Below the pieces are notes generated by a model. It made no database searches. It saw only the letters and a list, made by a program, of their open reading frames with translations, and was not told the origin of the DNA. A stretch of DNA of 10,223 nt from Bacteroidales bacterium (lineage in GTDB: Bacteria > Bacteroidota > Bacteroidia > Bacteroidales > ML635J-15). Location: NCBI GenBank assembly GCA_028697515.1, contig JAQVEY010000053.1, positions 1 through 10,223 of the forward strand, written 5' to 3'. The position numbers were made by a program, and so were the translations under genes. Shown here piece after piece: positions 1 through 4,991 of the stretch. Position 1 is the stretch's first letter. Each line of letters starts with the position of its first letter.

Positions 1-33
1 CTCACTCTTCCTGCGTCAGAGTTCGAAATGACT
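1..33. repeat. Right arm of dispersed repeat, cut by window edge
   Basis: Bases 1-18 match the end of the repeat arm seen complete at 2691-2713 (ending CTTCCTGCGTCA). Here the match is followed by TTCGAAATGAC (22-32), the reverse complement of the GTCATTTCGA that begins the left arm at 123. A full element would therefore fold into a long imperfect hairpin. The first bases of the arm lie outside the window. It is non-coding repeat DNA. Confidence 0.6.
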
Positions 34-49
34 GTTGCAGGTGTTAAAG

Positions 50-102
50 TAGTCGGCGACTGCACATCCGATTTATTCCTACATTGGTTTTGTCGCCGAC
101 TA
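50..102. repeat. GC-rich inverted repeat, copy 1 (11-bp arms)
   Basis: TAGTCGGCGAC (50-60) pairs perfectly with GTCGCCGACTA (92-102) across a 31-base loop. The arms are strikingly GC-rich for this AT-rich DNA, and the same arms recur at 2525-2580 with an unrelated loop, so the stem rather than the loop is conserved. No T-run follows, so it does not look like an intrinsic terminator. A REP-like or miniature mobile element end is possible. The function is unknown. Confidence 0.75.
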
Positions 103-122
103 TGCCCCCCCCCAGACTCACA

Positions 123-188
123 GTCATTTCGAGCGCAGCGAGAAATCTGTTTCAATTATACAAATGATTTCTCAACCTTCCTTTGTCA
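123..188. repeat. GAGAAATC/GATTTCTC paired-arm repeat, unit 1
   Basis: The left arm begins GTCATTTCGA at 123 and carries the core GAGCGCAGCGAGAAATC (131-147). The right arm starts GATTTCTC (166-173) and runs to 188, where CTTTGTCA replaces the usual CTGCGTCA. GAGAAATC (140-147) and GATTTCTC (166-173) are perfect reverse complements, so the unit can form a small hairpin. Bases 126-151 are identical to 2602-2627. Confidence 0.75.
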
Positions 189-414
189 GGCTACCAATGA
201 AGCATTTTCTTAAATCACTTATATTGAACTAATTTGCAAATAGTTTAAAGTCAATTAATTATAAAAATACGTCTCTGATAGCGGAGTGAGAAATCCTATC
301 AATAACTCGTAATGGAGTTGAAATCCCCTACAACAGATTTCTCAGCCTTCCTGCGTCATACTACTAATGTTTTAGATTTGGATTAGTAATAGTTTAGAAA
401 GATAAAGAAAATAA
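189..414. other. Non-coding stretch left of the T9SS gene
   Basis: Apart from repeat unit 2 (281-358) I see no gene here. The short plus-strand ORF over 28-213 lies across the repeats and has no protein-like character. A weak AT-only inverted repeat, TACTAAT (362-368) with ATTAGTA (382-388), lies just beyond the 3' end of the minus-strand gene. It has no poly-U tract on that strand, so I do not call it a terminator. Confidence 0.5.
281..358. repeat. GAGAAATC/GATTTCTC paired-arm repeat, unit 2 (diverged left arm)
   Basis: The left arm GCGGAGTGAGAAATCC (281-296) is a worn version of the core at 131-147. The right arm (336-358) starts GATTTCTCA and ends CTTCCTGCGTCA, nearly identical to 2691-2713. 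GAGAAATC (288-295) and GATTTCTC (336-343) are complementary. There is no GC-rich hairpin next to this unit, so paired arms and hairpin can occur separately. Confidence 0.65.
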
Positions 415-2172
415 TCAATGTTTAATAAATTTACGAGAGATGGTTTCAAGTGATGTAGTCAATCTTATAATATACATTCCACTATCGTAATTGCTGATAT
501 TTATTACTTCATCTAAGCCAATGTAAACTCTTTTTCCAAGAGTATTAAAAATTTCAATATATTTAATATCAACCCCATAGATACTAATAAAATCTGCAGA
601 AGGGTTTGGGAAAATATAAATGTCTTTTTCTTTACTGGATTCTGTGCTATCTTCTGCAAAAGGTTCAGAATTAAATTCTAATGCACCCATATCAATAACA
701 GACTCACTATCATTATTACCATCCCAAATCCTTATATTACCAATAAAGTCAATGTTACAAAATGAATATGTGTTTAGTCCAGCATCTATGCATGGGCTTT
801 CGAGTAACAAAGAATAGTCGTTATTTAGAGTGTCTGTAAAATTGGGGTATTCAAAAATATTGTTAAAGGCATCACATGGTGTTCCGTTTGCATTAGAAGT
901 TACTATTGTACCAATATATGCTCCGCAATTATCAAAAATATTTGTTTGATTATTCCATATATTTGAATATTCCAAAGAAAGATGTGGAGTATAAGTACCT
1001 GTTTCAACAATATTTATTACAGAAGTTCCAGTATTTTCTGTAATTATTGAATTATACATATTTAAAGTTCCATCAAGAATTAGAATTGCACCGTTTGTAT
1101 TAACTCTATTGTTCGAGACGATTATATTGTACGCATTCATGGTTCCATATTGAACCAAAATTCCACTACCACCAAAATCGGTGTAATTGTTTTTTATTAT
1201 CACATTTTCAAGGTTTGAATTTGCGACATTAGTACTAAGTCCTCCACCCCTCGATTCTGCGTAGTTACCAGAAATTAGAACGTTTCTCAAACTTGAAGTT
1301 TCATATCCATCGATATGTATACCTCCACCTTTATAGTTTGAGCTATTATTTAAAATTTCTAGTTCTTGAATTGTTACTTTAGAATGATCGCCAACAAAAA
1401 TTCCACCACCTCTTTCATTGGAATTATTATTTCTGACTACACTATTTGTAAAAATTACATCAGAGGAGCCGTAAATATACACACCACCACCATAATTTTC
1501 TGATGAATTATTTTGGATTTGCAAATTGGACAATATTGGACTTGCATTAAGGATATGTATTCCACCACCATTAGATGCATTTCCATTTTCAATCGTTATT
1601 CCATTTAAAACTGTTGATGAACTCTCGTCACTGTTAAATGTTACCACAGAATTTAGTCCATTCCCATTAATAATGGTGTTATAAATGCTAGTAGGGTTAT
1701 TATTGTAAACATACATTGATGTAAGAAAAATACTGTGTCCATTAAAATTAATATTTTCATAATAAATGCCTTCTGAAATTATCACAGTATCACCGTTTTG
1801 AGAGTTGTCAATTGCTAACTGTATTGTAGAAAAGTCTTGAGGAACTTGAATTGCAGAAGAATGAGCATAAAGAGTTATATCAGCAAAAGTAGAATCACTA
1901 TATAAATAAATATCATTTAGAGACATTGAGAAATAGCCAGATTTCAATATCTCCATATTGTATATCCCTGTTTCAATTTCTGAGGAAAATTCTCCAGAAA
2001 AGGAGGTTGTTATTGAATATGAAAGAGAACTTGGTGCTTGTCGTTCCAAGTTTATTTCTATTCCTGAATTATTCGACTCCCCATCTAATAAGATATAACC
2101 ATCAATAGTAATTTGAGTAAAACAAGTTACGTAGAAAAACACAAGAACAGTGGATATAAAACAACTTTTCAT
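415..2172 (-). CDS. Secreted right-handed beta-helix protein with type IX secretion sorting domain
   Basis: This 585-residue protein is probably exported and anchored to, or released from, the cell surface. Residues 1-20 form a signal peptide. Residues 21-103 resemble a carboxypeptidase-regulatory-like beta-sandwich (DGYILLDGE, then GIYNMEILKSGY). Residues 108-500 form a parallel beta-helix: glycine turns GGGI, GGGV, GGGI, GGGI, GGGL and GGSG recur at about 202, 228, 255, 282, 309 and 334, a 25-27 residue period, with asparagine-rich rungs between them. SPCIDAG (459-465) and the MGALEF end (495-500) are typical of choice-of-anchor/Pmp-like beta-helix proteins. Residues 517-585 form a T9SS type A sorting domain (IYIFPNPSADFISI, LGKRVY, SGMYIIRL, ending KFIKH). 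No catalytic motif is evident; adhesion or polysaccharide interaction is only a guess. It stands alone between repeat-rich gaps. The start is chosen because it begins the signal peptide. Confidence 0.9.
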   Translation of the reverse strand: MKSCFISTVLVFFYVTCFTQITIDGYILLDGESNNSGIEINLERQAPSSLSYSITTSFSGEFSSEIETGIYNMEILKSGYFSMSLNDIYLYSDSTFADITLYAHSSAIQVPQDFSTIQLAIDNSQNGDTVIISEGIYYENINFNGHSIFLTSMYVYNNNPTSIYNTIINGNGLNSVVTFNSDESSSTVLNGITIENGNASNGGGIHILNASPILSNLQIQNNSSENYGGGVYIYGSSDVIFTNSVVRNNNSNERGGGIFVGDHSKVTIQELEILNNSSNYKGGGIHIDGYETSSLRNVLISGNYAESRGGGLSTNVANSNLENVIIKNNYTDFGGSGILVQYGTMNAYNIIVSNNRVNTNGAILILDGTLNMYNSIITENTGTSVINIVETGTYTPHLSLEYSNIWNNQTNIFDNCGAYIGTIVTSNANGTPCDAFNNIFEYPNFTDTLNNDYSLLLESPCIDAGLNTYSFCNIDFIGNIRIWDGNNDSESVIDMGALEFNSEPFAEDSTESSKEKDIYIFPNPSADFISIYGVDIKYIEIFNTLGKRVYIGLDEVINISNYDSGMYIIRLTTSLETISRKFIKH

Positions 2173-2306
2173 TTATAGTAATTTAAGTTTCGCAATATAG
2201 ATAAAAATCATATAAAAGGTTGCATAATTAGTCAGAAAAATATTTGGGGTGAATTACAATATTATATTACAAAATCTTAACTGATTAATCGAAGTCGCTA
2301 CAGTGC
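2173..2306. other. Leader region of the T9SS gene
   Basis: This AT-rich stretch lies upstream of the minus-strand start at 2172. On that strand it contains TATCTATATTGCG roughly 20-30 bases before the ATG, a rough relative of the Bacteroidota TAnnTTTG element with at least two mismatches. I would not call it a promoter on this evidence. I see no gene, RNA or repeat here. Confidence 0.3.
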
Positions 2307-2497
2307 ATTTCAGTAGAATTTAAGGCGGTTGAGTTTTTCCATTATAGGTTAAGGTATCACTCAACTTCAAACTGTGTTTTTTGATTCCATTGCTGAAATA
2401 TAGTGTGATGTTCATATATTCTTTAAGGAATACATCAATATTTTCTGTATTAACAGCAATTTTAGCTTCAATCATTGTAGAAATTTTCTACTGAAAT
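2307..2497. repeat. 12-bp inverted repeat bracketing the 51-codon ORF
   Basis: ATTTCAGTAGAA (2307-2318) is the exact reverse complement of TTCTACTGAAAT (2486-2497); the arms are 167 bp apart. The right arm overlaps a second small palindrome, GTAGAAA-T-TTTCTAC (2477-2491), just upstream of the ORF's start. The arrangement resembles a miniature inverted-repeat element, but I see no clear target-site duplication. Confidence 0.5.
2320..2475 (-). CDS. Possible small hypothetical protein, 51 residues
   Basis: An ATG at 2475 opens a 51-codon frame ending TAA at 2320. It reads MIEAKIAVNTENIDVF at the start and ends GKTQPP. Composition is ordinary for a soluble protein (mixed charged and hydrophobic, no low-complexity run), unlike the other frames in this gap. 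I recognise no family, signal peptide or membrane segment. An in-frame stop lies four codons upstream of the ATG. The ORF is closely bracketed by a 12-bp inverted repeat (2307-2318 and 2486-2497). It could be a real small gene, a decayed fragment of a larger one, or chance. Confidence 0.3.
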   Translation of the reverse strand: MIEAKIAVNTENIDVFLKEYMNITLYFSNGIKKHSLKLSDTLTYNGKTQPP

Positions 2498-2524
2498 AAA
2501 GGGTGAACTTTGTTGATGGGAAAC

Positions 2525-2580
2525 TGGTCGGCGACTTAGATTGAAGTTGTATTATTTGCATTAGTTTGTGTCGCCGACTA
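2525..2580. repeat. GC-rich inverted repeat, copy 2 (9-bp perfect core)
   Basis: GTCGGCGAC (2527-2535) pairs with GTCGCCGAC (2570-2578) across 34 bases, extended by a G-T wobble and a T-A pair out to 2525 and 2580. The arms match copy 1 (50-102) in sequence and orientation while the loop differs. As in copy 1, a GAGCGCAGCG arm follows roughly 25 bases later. Confidence 0.75.
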
Positions 2581-2601
2581 TAATTCCCTGTCTCTCGGGT
2601 T

Positions 2602-2713
2602 ATTTCGAGCGCAGCGAGAAATCTGTTATAATCTGCAGAAATTTTTGTATTCAATTTCATTTAGAGTTAATATTCGATAAATAAATGCAGGATTTCTCAC
2701 TCTTCCTGCGTCA
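2602..2713. repeat. GAGAAATC/GATTTCTC paired-arm repeat, unit 3
   Basis: The left arm 2602-2627 is identical over 26 bases to 126-151 and includes the core GAGCGCAGCGAGAAATC. The right arm 2691-2713 begins GATTTCTCACTC and ends CTTCCTGCGTCA. GAGAAATC (2616-2623) and GATTTCTC (2691-2698) are perfect complements, here 67 bases apart against 18 in unit 1, so the interior is free to vary. Confidence 0.75.
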
Positions 2714-2808
2714 TGCATTGGAGTTTTTTATCTATCCGAACTTATCGCAAATAAATTATAAGTTTTTTATCAATAAATTATTTTTTTTATTTTTGGTAAA
2801 CAATTTGT

Positions 2809-2816
2809 TATCTTTA
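2809..2816 (+). promoter_or_regulatory. Candidate Bacteroidota -7 element for the redox operon
   Basis: TATCTTTA matches TAnnTTTG at all but the last base and lies 25 bases before the ATG at 2842, a plausible distance. TTTG occurs at 2792-2795, closer than the usual roughly 20-base spacing to a -33 element, so only the -7 part is convincing. It would drive the DsbD-alpha-like gene and probably trxB. Confidence 0.4.
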
Positions 2817-2841
2817 CAGTTATAAAACAAATTCTTATTTT

Positions 2842-3294
2842 ATGAAAAGATACATTTTAGCATTAACTTTGGTTTTTGTAACACTAATCATCTATTCACA
2901 AGAAAATATCGCAGAATGGAAAACCAGTGTTAGCCGTATTGATGATGGTTCCTACAATTTAATTATTAGTGCTGATATACATTCTGACTGGTATATTTAC
3001 GGTATGAAAAATACAGACGGAGGTCCTTTAGCTTTGGAGTTTAGCATTAAAGATAGTGATTCTAATTTTCATACTGTATCTTTTATGGAAATTTCTGTTG
3101 CTGATAAGACCTTTGATGATGTTTTTGGTATGGAGGTTGAAACTTACAGTAAAAAAGCTGAATTTAAATGCAATTTTGTTCCAAAATCAGGCATTGAGTC
3201 TTTTAATCTGATTATTGAAGGACAGGCTTGTAATAAGCATAATGGTTTGTGTGTACAAATCTCAGAAAACATTTCATGTGAAATATTTGAATAG
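2842..3294 (+). CDS. Stand-alone DsbD N-terminal (alpha) domain-like periplasmic protein
   Basis: This 150-residue exported protein resembles only the periplasmic N-terminal domain of the thiol:disulfide reductase DsbD. Residues 1-19 form a signal peptide. The body has the family pattern: W26, SYNLIISADIHSDWYIYG (37-54), GPLALEF (61-67), and TFDDVFGMEVETY (90-102) in the region of the DsbD cap loop. The redox pair appears to be C130 and C137 in GQACNKHNGLC; E. coli DsbD has one residue fewer between its two cysteines, and the proline-rich stretch that usually follows the second cysteine is missing. C110 and C146 are extra. The transmembrane and C-terminal thioredoxin parts of DsbD are absent, so it must take electrons from a separate partner or do something else. 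trxB follows after 29 bp. The fold assignment is fairly secure; the electron-transfer role is inferred. Confidence 0.8.
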   Translation: MKRYILALTLVFVTLIIYSQENIAEWKTSVSRIDDGSYNLIISADIHSDWYIYGMKNTDGGPLALEFSIKDSDSNFHTVSFMEISVADKTFDDVFGMEVETYSKKAEFKCNFVPKSGIESFNLIIEGQACNKHNGLCVQISENISCEIFE

Positions 3295-3323
3295 TTTAAT
3301 CAATATAAAATTTACGTATAAAG

Positions 3324-4253
3324 ATGAGTGAGAAAATTAAATGCCTGATCATTGGATCGGGACCTGCAGGTTATACTGCTGCAATTTATGCTGCTAGGGC
3401 TAACATGAGTCCTGTTGTATATGAAGGTTTACAACCGGGTGGACAATTAACAATAACTACTGAAATCGACAATTTTCCCGGATATCCTGAAGGTGTTGCT
3501 GGACCAATTATGATGGAGCAATTAAAAAAGCAAGCACAGAGGTTTGATACCGATGTTAGGTTCGGCTATATTACCAAAGTTGATTTTTCAAAAAGACCAT
3601 TCAAAGTTGTGGCAGATAATGTTCATGAGATTGAAGCTGAAGTTGTAATAATCGCTACTGGTGCTACAGCTAATTATTTAGGACTTGAGTCAGAAGAAAA
3701 GTTTAAGGGCCTTGGCGTGTCTGCCTGTGCCACCTGTGATGGCTTTTTCTATAGAAATCGTGATGTAGCTGTTGTTGGTGGCGGTGATACTGCTGCAGAA
3801 GAAGCAAGTTATCTCTCAGGTATTTGCAATAAAGTTTATTTAATAGTTCGCAGGGATGTTTTACGTGCCTCAAAAGTAATGCAGGAAAAGGTTATTGCTA
3901 ATCCCAAGATTGAGATTTTATGGAATCATAATACAGTGGAAATACTTGGTGATAGTGCAGGTGTGACTGGAGTGAAGTTGCTTAATAATAAAACCAACGA
4001 AGAAAAGATTATAGACATTCATGGGTTTTTCGTAGCAATTGGTCATACACCAGCATCTGAGCTTTTTAAGGATTATATTGAAACAGACGAAATAGGTTAC
4101 ATTAGAACGATTCCTGGAAGTACTAAAACAAATGTGCCTGGTGTTTTTGCCTGCGGTGACGTTCAGGATAGAATGTATCGTCAAGCAGTTACTGCTGCCG
4201 GATCGGGTTGTATGGCTGCAAAAGATGCAGAGCGATTTTTGTCAGAAGCATAA
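3324..4253 (+). CDS. trxB: Thioredoxin-disulfide reductase (NADPH)
   Basis: This cytoplasmic flavoenzyme passes electrons from NADPH through FAD and a CxxC disulfide to thioredoxin. It has 309 residues, the normal length for the low-molecular-weight bacterial type. Visible motifs are the FAD dinucleotide fold GSGPAG (11-16), ATGA (111-114), the redox-active C135-A-T-C138 followed by DG, the NADPH fold GGGDTAAEE (152-160), basic residues R176, R177 and R181 suited to the NADPH 2'-phosphate, and the C-terminal FAD-binding GVFACGDVQD (273-282). Nothing is missing. The start fits because residue 1 lies a few residues before the FAD fold. It lies 29 bp after the DsbD-alpha-like gene and 50 bp before nth, so it is probably co-transcribed with the former. 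Confidence 0.97.
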   Translation: MSEKIKCLIIGSGPAGYTAAIYAARANMSPVVYEGLQPGGQLTITTEIDNFPGYPEGVAGPIMMEQLKKQAQRFDTDVRFGYITKVDFSKRPFKVVADNVHEIEAEVVIIATGATANYLGLESEEKFKGLGVSACATCDGFFYRNRDVAVVGGGDTAAEEASYLSGICNKVYLIVRRDVLRASKVMQEKVIANPKIEILWNHNTVEILGDSAGVTGVKLLNNKTNEEKIIDIHGFFVAIGHTPASELFKDYIETDEIGYIRTIPGSTKTNVPGVFACGDVQDRMYRQAVTAAGSGCMAAKDAERFLSEA

Positions 4254-4280
4254 TTTAGACAACTGGGATTCAAGTAATTC

Positions 4281-4300
4281 TACTTTATTTTTATAAAGTA
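4281..4300 (+). promoter_or_regulatory. Perfect AT-rich hairpin abutting the nth start codon
   Basis: TACTTTAT (4281-4288) and ATAAAGTA (4293-4300) are exact complements around a TTTT loop, ending 3 bases before the nth ATG. The stem has a single G-C pair per arm, so it is weak. It lies where the ribosome must bind and could tune translation, but chance formation in AT-rich DNA is quite possible. Confidence 0.3.
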
Positions 4301-4303
4301 TAA

Positions 4304-4951
4304 ATGACCATCAAAGATAGATATAAATATGTACTTGATTGGTTCAGGGAAAATATGAAAATCGCTGAAACTGAACTTGACTATAAAAGTCCTTTTCAAT
4401 TGCTTGTCGCAGTAATCCTTTCAGCACAATGTACAGATAGAAGAGTAAACCTTATTACCCCTAAATTATTTGCCGATTACCCAGATGCAAAAACAATGAG
4501 TTGTGCAGAACCCGAAGTGATATATGAATATATAAAATCTTGTACATATCCCAATTCTAAAGCAAAACATATATCTCTAACATCTAAAATGCTTGTGAAT
4601 GAATATAATTGCATTGTACCTGACGATGTGGATGAATTACAGAAATTACCCGGTGTAGGAAGAAAAACAGCTCATGTTATTGCATCAGTTTTATTTCATC
4701 AGCCGAAAATGCCTGTCGATACTCATGTTTTTAGAGTTTCAGCAAGAATTGGATTGACTTATAACGCAAAGAATGTTTTGCAAAGCGAGAAACAGTTAGT
4801 AAAGAATATTCCAAAGAAGGATATCCCTGATGCTCATCATTGGCTAATTTTACATGGACGTTACGTTTGCACAGCTAGAAATCCAAAATGTTCAAGTTGC
4901 GGAATATCAGCATTTTGTAAATTTTATCAACAAAATAAGAATAAATGCTAG
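4304..4951 (+). CDS. nth: Endonuclease III (DNA glycosylase/AP lyase)
   Basis: This base-excision repair enzyme removes oxidised pyrimidines and cleaves at the abasic site. Its 215 residues match the usual size. Residues 28-52 carry the typical FQLLVAVILSAQCTDRRVN stretch. The helix-hairpin-helix LPGVGRKTA (115-123) supplies the catalytic lysine K121, and VDTH (138-141) supplies the catalytic aspartate D139. The C-terminal iron-sulfur loop is intact: C189, C196, C199 and C205, spaced Cx6Cx2Cx5C as in E. coli Nth. The protein ends in an extra cysteine, C215, of no known meaning. It lies between trxB and argS with short gaps (50 and 40 bp), so it may share their transcript. Confidence 0.97.
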   Translation: MTIKDRYKYVLDWFRENMKIAETELDYKSPFQLLVAVILSAQCTDRRVNLITPKLFADYPDAKTMSCAEPEVIYEYIKSCTYPNSKAKHISLTSKMLVNEYNCIVPDDVDELQKLPGVGRKTAHVIASVLFHQPKMPVDTHVFRVSARIGLTYNAKNVLQSEKQLVKNIPKKDIPDAHHWLILHGRYVCTARNPKCSSCGISAFCKFYQQNKNKC

Positions 4952-4969
4952 ATTTTGAATACAAGGTTG

Positions 4970-4977
4970 TATTTTTG
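4970..4977 (+). promoter_or_regulatory. Candidate Bacteroidota -7 element for argS
   Basis: TATTTTTG is a perfect match to TAnnTTTG, ending 14 bases before the argS ATG, which would give a very short leader. It overlaps a small inverted repeat, AATACAA (4958-4964) with TTGTATT (4967-4973), followed by a T-run; this could instead be a weak terminator after nth. No properly spaced -33 TTTG is present. Confidence 0.35.
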
Positions 4978-4991
4978 TATGAATAAAGTAT

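Noticed and set aside
50..102. GC-rich hairpin as an intrinsic terminator
   Set aside because: The loop of over 30 bases is too long, no T-run follows on either strand, and copy 1 lies over 300 bases from the nearest gene end.
28..213. Plus-strand ORF of 61 codons
   Set aside because: It runs through the GC-rich hairpin, the C9 tract and the dispersed repeat arms, so its openness comes from non-coding repeat DNA; the translation has no protein-like pattern.
1..360. CRISPR-like array from recurring GATTTCTC/GAGAAATC units
   Set aside because: Units alternate in orientation, spacing is irregular, copies diverge and no cas gene is near.
2472..2660. Minus-strand ORF of 62 codons
   Set aside because: It spans the second copy of the hairpin and a repeat arm, and overlaps the start of the better-looking 51-codon ORF in another frame.
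2173..2841. tRNA or other structured RNA gene in the large intergenic gap
   Set aside because: I find no cloverleaf, TTCRANNC-like T-loop or conserved riboswitch core; the structure present is explained by the inverted repeats.
3918..4184. Minus-strand ORF of 88 codons inside trxB
   Set aside because: It lies wholly within the well-conserved thioredoxin reductase gene on the other strand; it is a shadow frame.
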